In this document: piece after piece, positions 1 to 4,762 of the stretch
Layout of the letters: the number at the start of each line of letters is the position of its first letter
How positions within the stretch are numbered: position 1 is the stretch's first letter
NCBI GenBank assembly: GCA_024689605.1
Contig: JAILDD010000177.1
Location: forward strand, 1 to 12,075
Length of the DNA stretch: 12,075 nt
Direction of reading: 5' to 3'
DNA from: Lachnospiraceae bacterium
Lineage (GTDB): Bacteria; Bacillota_A; Clostridia; Lachnospirales; Lachnospiraceae
Made by a program: the position numbers and the translations under genes
Notes under the pieces: model-generated
Databases searched by the model: none
The model's input: the letters and a program-made list of their open reading frames with translations, nothing else
What the model was told of the DNA's origin: nothing

Positions 1-19
1 AATAGTTTTTACAAAAAAG

Positions 20-48
20 TTGAATAATTTTACACTTTATCGTATTAT
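20..48 (+). promoter_or_regulatory. Predicted promoter of the XRE repressor
   Basis: A TTGAAT box at 20-25 and a TATTAT box at 43-48 are separated by 17 bases, a good vegetative sigma-factor promoter. It lies 23 bases upstream of the repressor start codon. A strong ribosome site (GGGAGGG, 58-64) follows, 7 bases before the ATG at 72. Operator sites for autoregulation would be expected here, but I could not identify a clear palindrome. Confidence 0.6.
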
Positions 49-71
49 AGAGAAAAAGGGAGGGTAAACTG

Positions 72-443
72 ATGTTAGATTTATATAAAAATATAAAAGC
101 ATGTCGCTTACAGAAAAAATGGAGTCAGGACGAACTCGCACAACGGGTGGGCTATTCTGATAAAAGTATGATTTCGAAGATAGAAAAAGGGCTTGTTGAC
201 CTTTCTCAATCCCAAATCATTAAATTTTCAGAAGTCTTTGGTGTTCCTGCTTCTGTTCTTTTTGGTAACGGTTCTGCTGCCACACCTGCCCTCTCCCCAG
301 ACAGAGAAGAACTTCTGGCTAATTATGACAGGCTTAATGATGAGGGAAAGCAGGATGCCATAAAGTATGTGAAATTGTTAGGGAACTCTCCTGAATACAC
401 GGAAGATGCAGAAGATACGGGAAATGGAAATATTACTGCGTAG
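72..443 (+). CDS. XRE-family HTH transcriptional regulator, element repressor (ImmR/CI-like)
   Basis: This 123-residue protein has an N-terminal Cro/C1-type helix-turn-helix at about residues 6-61, with the usual SQDELAQRVG and ISKIEKG stretches. A short C-terminal tail follows (about 75-123), beginning with a helix that contains NYDRLNDEGKQDAIKYV. It lacks the LexA/CI self-cleaving peptidase domain, so its size and form are like the ImmR repressors of integrative elements rather than lambda CI. Such repressors usually keep integrase and transfer genes silent and are inactivated by a separate ImmA-type protease. No such protease gene adjoins it here. The start is fixed by a strong ribosome site at 58-64. 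It lies on the same strand as the integrase, about 870 bases upstream, with two toxin-antitoxin loci between. The HTH family is certain; the role as element repressor is inferred from context. Confidence 0.85.
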   Translation: MLDLYKNIKACRLQKKWSQDELAQRVGYSDKSMISKIEKGLVDLSQSQIIKFSEVFGVPASVLFGNGSAATPALSPDREELLANYDRLNDEGKQDAIKYVKLLGNSPEYTEDAEDTGNGNITA

Positions 444-501
444 GGAAGATATGTTATGTAGCTGTTAATTACTTTGCGTAATTCGTGGTTACAAAAATAT
501 A

Positions 502-530
502 TTGACAAGGATTAAAACCGGGCTTATTAT
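502..530 (+). promoter_or_regulatory. Strong promoter of antitoxin RNA 1
   Basis: A perfect TTGACA at 502-507 and TATTAT at 525-530 are separated by 17 bases. Transcription should start near 537. No protein-coding frame follows before the terminator at 565-598. The promoter therefore makes a short RNA, placed and oriented to be antisense to the toxin gene on the other strand. Confidence 0.75.
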
Positions 531-537
531 GTGAGTA

Positions 538-561
538 GACACTTATAATAATTCCAATTCA
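538..561 (+). repeat. Direct repeat, left copy (antitoxin side)
   Basis: This copy begins GACACTTATAATAATT and ends TCCAATTCA. It matches 695-715 apart from one inserted T and two inserted bases. It sits at the extreme 5' end of the predicted antitoxin RNA, corresponding to the par-locus repeats that let an antisense RNA reach the distant toxin start site. Confidence 0.75.
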
Positions 562-564
562 AAC

Positions 565-598
565 GAAAAGCCCAAGCGTTGCAGCGCAAGGGCTTTTC
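565..598. terminator. Bidirectional terminator shared by toxin 1 and its antitoxin
   Basis: The outer stem GAAAAGCCC (565-573) pairs with GGGCTTTTC (590-598). A smaller inner GCG/CGC stem (576-578 with 585-587) may also form. The A-run and T-run make it usable on both strands, so two converging transcripts can end here and overlap by the whole hairpin. It lies 30 bases beyond the toxin stop codon. Confidence 0.75.
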
Positions 599-627
599 TG
601 GTTCTTAAGGTGAACTACTCCGCCGGC

Positions 628-711
628 TTACTTCTCGTCCAGCCACTTGCCGATCAGCCATACGACTAAACCAGCTGCAACTGAAACAAGAAAAGACACT
701 ATAATATCCAA
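628..711 (-). CDS. Small hydrophobic type I toxin peptide, Fst/par-like
   Basis: This 27-residue peptide starts at a TTG codon (709-711) and begins MDIIVSFLVSVAAG. Residues 3-21 form one membrane-spanning helix and the tail KWLDEK (22-27) is charged. Short peptides of this kind (one helix, a conserved Trp, a polar C-terminus) are typical of Fst/Ldr-type toxins, which insert into the cytoplasmic membrane. A ribosome site GGAGG (721-725, minus strand) lies 9 bases upstream. It can pair with CCTCC at 734-738, so the ribosome site may be hidden in the fresh transcript. The mRNA would run from about 745 to the terminator at 565-598. The antisense RNA from 537 is complementary to the start region. 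I recognise the style, not an exact family member; toxicity is inferred. Confidence 0.7.
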   Translation of the reverse strand: MDIIVSFLVSVAAGLVVWLIGKWLDEK

Positions 712-715
712 TTCA
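695..715 (+). repeat. Direct repeat, right copy (toxin start region)
   Basis: This copy of the repeat at 538-561 spans the toxin TTG start codon (709-711), codons 2-6 and 4 bases upstream. The antitoxin RNA carries the same-strand copy, so the two RNAs can pair exactly at the translation start. Confidence 0.75.
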
Positions 716-751
716 CCTCACCTCCCTTCTGTCGGAGGCACCGGCGTGGAT

Positions 752-781
752 ATTATACCAGATTAAGATAAGATATTGACA
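752..781 (-). promoter_or_regulatory. Predicted promoter of toxin 1 mRNA
   Basis: On the minus strand there is a perfect TATAAT at 752-757, preceded by TGG, an extended -10 motif. The -35 region is poor (TGTCAA at 776-781, 18-base spacing). A weaker promoter for the toxin than for the antitoxin (502-530) fits a type I system. The -35 bases overlap those of the divergent promoter at 776-803. Confidence 0.55.
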
Positions 782-803
782 TAATCCAAAAATTTCATAT
801 ACT
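776..803 (+). promoter_or_regulatory. Promoter of the structured RNA between the two toxin loci
   Basis: A perfect TTGACA (776-781) is followed after 16 bases by TATACT (798-803). Transcription should begin near 810. It diverges from the toxin 1 promoter and shares bases with its -35 region, so the two may compete for polymerase. Confidence 0.65.
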
Positions 804-809
804 GAAGGT

Positions 810-992
810 ACGGAGACCGTCCTGAGAGCAGGGACGATAATAAGACGGCTCAATTGAAGATTTCTCCATGTAGAGCGCATGGAGCCTAAACAAAAGAAAG
901 CTCAATCGAAGCCTCCGGGGATGACGGGGTGCCATGTTGCGTAGAATATCATCCACATGTACTGTGCCTACAGAAAACCTGTAGGCGTTTTT
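810..992 (+). ncRNA. Structured non-coding RNA of unknown family, about 185 bases
   Basis: The unit has its own promoter (776-803) and ends at a strong intrinsic terminator (966-992), with no supported reading frame between. Visible helices are CGTCC 818-822 with GGACG 832-836; CTCCATG 864-870 with CATGGAG 878-884 around a 7-base loop; and CATGT near 933-937 with ACATG near 955-959. A 12-base motif GCTCAATYGAAG occurs twice, at 848-859 and 900-911, flanking the second hairpin. No gene directly follows, so it is probably a stand-alone RNA rather than a riboswitch. I compared it from memory with the TPP, SAM, guanidine, T-box, 6S and tmRNA patterns and saw no match. It accounts for most of the gene-free stretch between the two toxins (712-1088). 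Confidence 0.55.
966..992 (+). terminator. Intrinsic terminator of the structured RNA
   Basis: GCCTACAG (966-973) pairs perfectly with CTGTAGGC (979-986) around the loop AAAAC, followed by GTTTTTATTTT. It lies just upstream of the toxin 2 promoter region, isolating that locus from read-through. Confidence 0.85.
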
Positions 993-1013
993 ATTTTACA
1001 GGCACATTGAAAA

Positions 1014-1019
1014 CATAAT
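1014..1019 (+). promoter_or_regulatory. Probable -10 box of toxin 2 mRNA
   Basis: CATAAT differs from the consensus by one base and sits where the mirror-image copy at 1269-1274 has a perfect TATAAT. No good -35 box lies 16-18 bases upstream; TTTACA at 995-1000 is too close. This suggests a weak toxin promoter with transcription starting near 1026. Confidence 0.4.
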
Positions 1020-1053
1020 ATCTTTAGCCGGACAGCCGTTCGGGTGGCGTCTG

Positions 1054-1080
1054 CCCCGTTCCGAGTCTTGCGGAAAGGGG
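1054..1080 (+). promoter_or_regulatory. Hairpin that can hide the toxin 2 ribosome site
   Basis: CCCCGTTCCG (1054-1063) pairs with CGGAAAGGGG (1071-1080) with one mismatch, around a 7-base loop. The right arm contains the AAGGGG ribosome site for the ATG at 1089. Translation would be blocked until the mRNA is refolded or processed, a usual trait of type I toxin mRNAs. Confidence 0.6.
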
Positions 1081-1088
1081 TGGTGCTT

Positions 1089-1169
1089 ATGACAACTTAT
1101 GAGATTTTCATGGTCATTTTGACTATTGCACTTCTTATTGTCGCTATACTTAACTTAAAGAATAAGTAA
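1089..1169 (+). CDS. Small hydrophobic toxin peptide, Hol-Tox (holin-like toxin) type
   Basis: This 26-residue peptide begins MTTYEIFMVILTIALL. Residues 6-23 form a single membrane helix and the end is basic (KNK). The N-terminal pattern M-x-x-YE-x-x-M followed by a helix and a lysine-rich end is that of the short putative holin-like toxins of Firmicutes, several of which belong to type I toxin-antitoxin loci. The ribosome site AAGGGGTGG lies just upstream and can be hidden by the hairpin at 1054-1080. The mRNA would run from about 1026 to the terminator at 1168-1204. An opposing RNA from about 1262 ends at the same terminator. The family resemblance is from memory; the toxic role is inferred from this and the locus layout. 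Confidence 0.7.
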   Translation: MTTYEIFMVILTIALLIVAILNLKNK

Positions 1170-1262
1170 AGCCACCCTGGTTCTTGGCGGAACGGGTGGC
1201 TTTTACTTAGCACATTTTTCGCCGGAACGGGAAGCCGTAACTTCCTGAGCGGCTGTCTTGTT
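1165..1262 (-). ncRNA. Predicted antisense antitoxin RNA of locus 2
   Basis: A strong minus-strand promoter (1269-1296) starts a transcript near 1262 that meets the shared terminator at 1168-1204, giving about 100 bases with no reading frame of note. It is fully complementary to the toxin mRNA across the terminator. In addition, plus-strand bases 1183-1205 resemble 1067-1089 (shared blocks CTTG, CGGAA, GGG, TGG, CTT), so this RNA can also pair, with small interruptions, with the toxin's ribosome site. CGGGTGGC at 1041-1048 is repeated at 1193-1200, adding a second contact in the leader. It also carries a hairpin at 1230-1245. The role is inferred from par-locus logic. Confidence 0.6.
1168..1204. 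terminator. Bidirectional terminator shared by toxin 2 and its antitoxin
   Basis: AAAGCCACCC (1168-1177) pairs with GGGTGGCTTT (1194-1203) across a 16-base loop. A-rich and T-rich flanks allow use on both strands. It overlaps the last two bases of the toxin stop codon. Confidence 0.75.
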
Positions 1263-1268
1263 AAAGAT

Positions 1269-1296
1269 ATTATAGCACTTTATCTTCAATAGTCAA
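1269..1296 (-). promoter_or_regulatory. Strong promoter of antitoxin RNA 2
   Basis: On the minus strand, TTGACT (1291-1296) and a perfect TATAAT (1269-1274) are 16 bases apart, with an extended -10 TGC. This is much stronger than the toxin side (1014-1019). It lies between the integrase ribosome site and the toxin locus. Confidence 0.75.
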
Positions 1297-1315
1297 ATCT
1301 GAAGGAGGTGATTCT

Positions 1316-2428
1316 ATGGCTACTGCAAAGAAACTGAAATCCGGATCATGGAGAGTGCAAGTGTTCTCGCATTACGAGGAAAAGGACGGAAAAAAGAAAG
1401 CCGTCTACAGGTCTTTTACTGCTGACACGAAAAGCGGGGCGGAAATGGCCGCCCTCAAGTTCCAGCAGGACAGGGAGCGGTACACCAAAGGGCGACTTAC
1501 CGTCTCAGAAGCCGTCGAAAAGTATATCAGTGCCCGCGAAAATGTACTGTCCCCTGCTACCATACGGGAGTATGTGCGGATATGCGATACCCGCCTGGGA
1601 AAACTCGGTCCCCTTATGGTGGCAGATGTTACCAATGTAGATCTGCAGGACTATGTCAACACTCTTTCGGATACCTTATCAGCAAAAAGCGTTAAGAATA
1701 TCTACGGCCTTATCATATCATCCATAAGCCAGTACTCCGACAGGATATACAGAGTACGCCTTCCTGAGCGTGTGCCCCCCTCGTACCATGTGCCTACGGA
1801 TGCGGAGGTCAGGCTTCTGCTGGACAATGCCGGTCCTGAGCTTAAAAAGGGGATTGCCCTTGCCGCCTTTGGCACGCTCAGAGCGGGGGAAATATGCGGC
1901 TTGAAGTATAAAGATGTTCTTTACGATTTCAGCGCCGTATTCGTCCATTCTGACATGGTCAGGGACAAAAACAGGCAGTGGATCCACAAAGACATACCGA
2001 AAAACAGTTCGTCAATAAGAAGGGTGGAGCTTCCTGCTGCCGTCATGGAGATAATAGGCACCGGTGAACCGGATGAATATGTATATAACGCTTCCCCCGT
2101 TGCGCTTGGCCATGCTTTTATCAGGCTGCGCAACGAGCTGGGCATAAACTGTCGCTTCCACGACCTGCGCCACTATGCCGCGTCATCGCTGCACGCTATG
2201 GGAGTGCCCGACCAGTATATCATGGAGCGTGGCGGATGGGCTACCGATTCCACGCTTAAATCGGTCTACAGGAACACCCTGGATGATAAATCGAGGGCTT
2301 TCAACGAAAAGGCCGTGAGCTACTATGCTGCCCTTCTGGAAGGATCCGGGAGCGATGCGGTTTCGGACGGCATAGAAAACAATATCACACGAAATATCAC
2401 ACGGAAAAATCAGAAAGCGCATGGATAG
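1316..2428 (+). CDS. int: Tyrosine recombinase / phage-type integrase
   Basis: This 370-residue site-specific recombinase integrates and excises the element. An N-terminal arm-type DNA-binding domain (about 5-55, SWRVQVFSHYEEKDGKKK) is followed by a SAM-like core-binding domain (about 62-145) and the catalytic domain (about 155-340). The catalytic set is complete: R189 (TLRAGE), a candidate lysine K229, H282 and R285 (HDLRH), W308 in the histidine/tryptophan position (GGW), and the nucleophile Y318 (VYRNT). The start is fixed by GAAGGAGGTG at 1301-1310. It is transcribed towards the attachment site, ending 25 bases before the tRNA-like sequence, the usual position for elements of this type. 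No excisionase gene is visible next to it. The last codons contain a 12-base tandem repeat (2381-2403). Confidence 0.95.
   Translation: MATAKKLKSGSWRVQVFSHYEEKDGKKKAVYRSFTADTKSGAEMAALKFQQDRERYTKGRLTVSEAVEKYISARENVLSPATIREYVRICDTRLGKLGPLMVADVTNVDLQDYVNTLSDTLSAKSVKNIYGLIISSISQYSDRIYRVRLPERVPPSYHVPTDAEVRLLLDNAGPELKKGIALAAFGTLRAGEICGLKYKDVLYDFSAVFVHSDMVRDKNRQWIHKDIPKNSSSIRRVELPAAVMEIIGTGEPDEYVYNASPVALGHAFIRLRNELGINCRFHDLRHYAASSLHAMGVPDQYIMERGGWATDSTLKSVYRNTLDDKSRAFNEKAVSYYAALLEGSGSDAVSDGIENNITRNITRKNQKAHG
2381..2403 (+). repeat. Tandem 11-base direct repeat at the integrase 3' end, possible arm-type sites
   Basis: AATATCACACG occurs at 2381-2391 and again at 2393-2403, a 12-base period inside the last codons of int, about 50 bases from the attachment site. 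Integrases with an N-terminal arm-binding domain (as in Tn916) bind short direct repeats just inside the element ends. The repeat encodes the duplicated NITRNITR near the C-terminus. Confidence 0.5.
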
Positions 2429-2453
2429 GGGCTTTTAGGACATATAGACACAT

Positions 2454-2474
2454 GTTCGACTCCCGTCAGGTCCA
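2454..2474 (+). mobile_element. Predicted attachment site: duplicated 3' end of a tRNA gene
   Basis: GTTCGACTCCCGTCAGGTCC followed by A has the form of a tRNA T-loop (TTCGACT), the 3' half of its stem (CCCGT), a seven-base acceptor strand (CAGGTCC) and the discriminator A. The five bases before the loop (ACATG) pair badly with CCCGT, with two mismatches. So only the 3' portion from about the T-loop on is tRNA-derived, as expected where an element has recombined into a tRNA gene. No D-arm or anticodon arm precedes it. An intact tRNA beginning GGACCTG should lie left of the window. The tRNA's identity is not determined. CCA does not follow (CTG instead). Confidence 0.6.
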
Positions 2475-2484
2475 CTGTAATCCG

Positions 2485-2517
2485 AAAAAAGCTTCAGCAT
2501 ACGCTGAAGCTTTTTTT
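2485..2517. terminator. Strong bidirectional terminator between element and host genes
   Basis: A perfect 14-pair stem (AAAAAAGCTTCAGC with its complement) encloses the loop ATAC and has T-runs in both directions. It ends transcripts of the ydcF-like gene from the right, and of the integrase and former tRNA from the left. Confidence 0.92.
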
Positions 2518-2519
2518 AT

Positions 2520-3395
2520 TCACACGCTGCCCTGCAGTCCCAGATAAAGCGACACCACTCCGAAGAATTCTCTCACTATGTAATGCACTCCCACCGGCAG
2601 AAGAGTCGTGGAAGGCACCGGCGTCACATTCTTATACCCGGCCTGCTTTGCTATGAGCATCGCCCTGTACTCGTGGAAACCGTTGGACACTATTCCCACC
2701 GACCGCTCCGGATCGCCTATTATCTCCATGCTGAATTTAAGATTTTCTATGGTATTGGTTGACTTCTGCTCCATCATGATGCGGTCCGGGTCTATGCCGT
2801 ACACATCCGTAAGCTGTTCCTTTATGCATTCGGCCTCGCTTATTATCTCCGTCGGCCCCTGACCTCCCGAAGCTATGAGGACCGTGTCCGGGTTTTCTTC
2901 CATATACTCAGCTGCCCTTTTTATGCGCACCTTCAGAGGGTTGGAAGGCTGTCGTCCCTGCAGGCCCGCTCCCAGCACAACGATATATTCAAGGTTGCTC
3001 GGAGGATATGCAGTCATGGCATCCACCACCCTATACTCCACCGTTAAGAAAAAGACCATTCCCACAGTGAAGATGATATAGTAAATAACCCTGATCAGCA
3101 CAGGTATGGCAAAGGGCAGCACGCCTTCCATTTCCATTATCAGCATCGTGATCCGCAAAGCTCCAAAAAAAGCAAACAAAAGCCACATCCATACAAGGGA
3201 CAGGCGGTAGCCGGCATAGCATAAGCATACCAGATAATAGGCTATGCACCACATGGTCAGCGGAAAATAGATATAAATCCTGAGCTTGTTGAACCACCCG
3301 TTTCCGGAGGTATCACTCAGACAGACATGTGCAATAATGAAGCCTATCAGAAAAATAATAAGGCTTGATACGACCATTACGTTCTTTATGTTCAT
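2520..3395 (-). CDS. YdcF/SanA-family membrane protein (DUF218)
   Basis: This 291-residue protein has four probable membrane helices in its first 120 residues (about 7-26, 38-61, 64-85, 95-119). A DUF218 domain follows at about 137-285, with the family marks VVLGAG (139-144), ASGGQG (175-180), STNTIEN (212-218) and SNGFHEYRA (237-245). DUF218 proteins such as SanA, YdcF and ElyC are linked to cell-envelope functions; the reaction is unknown, though S-adenosylmethionine binding was reported for YdcF. Its ATG overlaps the cinA stop codon by four bases (ATGA), so the two are probably translationally coupled. It is the last gene of the rimO-pgsA-cinA run, ending at the terminator 2485-2517. Confidence 0.85.
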   Translation of the reverse strand: MNIKNVMVVSSLIIFLIGFIIAHVCLSDTSGNGWFNKLRIYIYFPLTMWCIAYYLVCLCYAGYRLSLVWMWLLFAFFGALRITMLIMEMEGVLPFAIPVLIRVIYYIIFTVGMVFFLTVEYRVVDAMTAYPPSNLEYIVVLGAGLQGRQPSNPLKVRIKRAAEYMEENPDTVLIASGGQGPTEIISEAECIKEQLTDVYGIDPDRIMMEQKSTNTIENLKFSMEIIGDPERSVGIVSNGFHEYRAMLIAKQAGYKNVTPVPSTTLLPVGVHYIVREFFGVVSLYLGLQGSV

Positions 3396-4675
3396 TCTTC
3401 AGTTCCGAAAGTCATTTTGCCATAATACTCCAGCACACAGTGCCTTAAAAGTATCAGTGCGCTTGCCACAGACATCTCCCTGATCTGCGCGCGGCTCCCG
3501 TTGAAATGGTATTCCCTTGCGGTAATATTGCCCGCAACGTTCACGGCAATATATACAAGTCCCACGGGCTTACCCTCTGACATGTCGGGGCCGGCATTTC
3601 CTGAAACCGCCACAGCAACATCAGCCTTGAACAGACCGGTAACGCCCTTCACCATTTCCCTGGCTGCCTGTTCGCTCACTGCGCCATACTTATCCAGAGT
3701 CTTACGGCTCACACCTACAATCCGGCGCTTCGCCTTCTTTGAGTATGTAATATAACCGGCCTTGTAGATTTCAGACACGCCCGGAACATTTATTATCCGC
3801 CCTGCCAGCAGTCCGCCGGTACAGGACTCAACGGTAGTAACAGTCAGCTTGTTTGCAAGCAGCAGTTCCACCACCACTTCTTCCAGACTTTTTTCTTCAT
3901 GGGTAGTATAAACACTATCTCCCAGCCGGGCCTTTATCTCTTTTACTACAGGCTTTATAGCTTTTTTAGCCTGTTTTTCATCCTCGCCAGTTGCAGTGAT
4001 CCGTAACTGGACCTCCCCTGCGGTAGCATGGGGCGATACGCTTACACCGGATTCGTTTCCCCGGATAAACTCATCCACAAGGTCTGCAACCTCTGCCTCG
4101 GTACGGCCGCATATCTTTACAAGGGAAGAAACTATCACACTGCCGTTTTTTTCCTTAAGACATGAAACAGCCTGCTCACGCCACATAGGCTCCATCTCAA
4201 AAGGCGGGCCGGGCATCAGTATGAACGTGTGCGCCCTGCCTTCTATCTCTTTTTCTATAATAAGCCCCGGTGCAGTACCATTGGCATTCTCCAGTATGAC
4301 AGCTCCAGCCGGAACCTTTGCCTGTATCAGGTCCCTGTCCTCCATGGTAAGTCCTCTTTCCGAAAACCACTGCCTGATATGCACCTCAGTAGCTGTATCA
4401 TCCACAAGCTCTAAGCCCAAAAAATCAGCCACCGTCTGTTTGGTGATATCATCCGGTGTAGGTCCCATGCCGCCTGTTATGACCACAATATCAGAACGCC
4501 CAACTGCAGCTGCCAGTGCGGATTTTATACTCTTCTCATCATCCCCCACCACAGTCATGGCATTGCAAGCATAGCCGTATTTGAAAAACTCCCTGGCAAG
4601 AAATGCTGCATTCGTATTTACCGCATTTCCGTGCAAAAGTTCAGTTCCTACGCTGATCGTTTCCGCTGTCAACAT
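3392..4675 (-). CDS. cinA: CinA family protein: competence/damage-inducible domain plus NMN amidohydrolase (PncC) domain
   Basis: This is a two-domain protein of 427 residues. The N-terminal MoCF-like COG1058 domain begins MLTAETISVGTELLHGN and carries GGMGPTPDDIT (68-78) and LMPGPPFEM (153-161). The C-terminal PncC domain (about 265-420) contains VESCTGG (282-288), with the serine expected to be catalytic. The family hydrolyses ADP-ribose-type pyrophosphates and deamidates nicotinamide mononucleotide, recycling pyridine nucleotides. The usual PncC motif GIAGPGGG reads GNAGPDMSEG here, a variant of unknown effect. I chose the start at 4675 because AGGAGGGGGG lies directly upstream and the protein then begins like its homologues. 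An in-frame ATG at 4759 would add 28 residues but lacks a good ribosome site. It lies between pgsA and the ydcF-like gene. Confidence 0.92.
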   Translation of the reverse strand: MLTAETISVGTELLHGNAVNTNAAFLAREFFKYGYACNAMTVVGDDEKSIKSALAAAVGRSDIVVITGGMGPTPDDITKQTVADFLGLELVDDTATEVHIRQWFSERGLTMEDRDLIQAKVPAGAVILENANGTAPGLIIEKEIEGRAHTFILMPGPPFEMEPMWREQAVSCLKEKNGSVIVSSLVKICGRTEAEVADLVDEFIRGNESGVSVSPHATAGEVQLRITATGEDEKQAKKAIKPVVKEIKARLGDSVYTTHEEKSLEEVVVELLLANKLTVTTVESCTGGLLAGRIINVPGVSEIYKAGYITYSKKAKRRIVGVSRKTLDKYGAVSEQAAREMVKGVTGLFKADVAVAVSGNAGPDMSEGKPVGLVYIAVNVAGNITAREYHFNGSRAQIREMSVASALILLRHCVLEYYGKMTFGTEE

Positions 4676-4762
4676 ATCCCCCCTCCTGTGTTTGCCATAT
4701 TTATCCTTTAGTACGTCCATAACAGCAAGTGCTTCGGGCCGTTCTAAACGGTTACCCATGCC

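Larger units (their letters stand above)
537..600 (+). ncRNA. Predicted antisense antitoxin RNA of type I toxin-antitoxin locus 1
   Basis: The predicted transcript of about 64 bases runs from the promoter at 502-530 to the terminator at 565-598. Its first 24 bases (538-561) are a direct repeat of 695-715, which covers the toxin start codon and first codons; all 21 bases of the right copy match, and the left copy only adds 3 bases. Because the toxin is read from the opposite strand, this RNA's 5' end is complementary to the toxin mRNA at its start codon, and its terminator part is complementary to the toxin mRNA's 3' end. This is the arrangement and size of RNA II in the enterococcal pAD1 par locus. 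The function is inferred from this architecture. Confidence 0.65.
1015..1273. repeat. Imperfect inverted repeat bounding toxin-antitoxin locus 2
   Basis: The arms are 1015-1038 and 1250-1273. Each reads ATAATATCTTTA, then 4 mostly different bases, then GACAGCCG. Each arm covers most of the -10 box and the RNA start of one of the two converging transcripts, so both RNAs begin with nearly the same bases. This could be a duplicated promoter or the ends of a small mobile cassette. I see no flanking target duplication. Confidence 0.65.

Noticed and set aside
467..483. Small palindrome AATTAC/GTAATT downstream of the repressor
   Set aside because: The stem is short, has no T-run, and occurs only once; too weak to call a terminator or an operator.
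905..960. Small reading frames on either strand inside the structured RNA (for example ATG at 921)
   Set aside because: They are only about 7 to 20 codons long, lack ribosome sites, and the region is better explained as structured RNA.
2454..2474. tmRNA (ssrA) 3' end rather than tRNA
   Set aside because: tmRNA is a common integration target and ends similarly, but the acceptor strand CAGGTCC and the absence of CCA do not fit the usual tmRNA end. It cannot be fully excluded without the other end of the element.
3996..4574. Long plus-strand open frame of 192 codons
   Set aside because: It lies entirely opposite cinA, whose domains and motifs are unmistakable, has serine-rich composition typical of an antisense shadow, and has no ribosome site.
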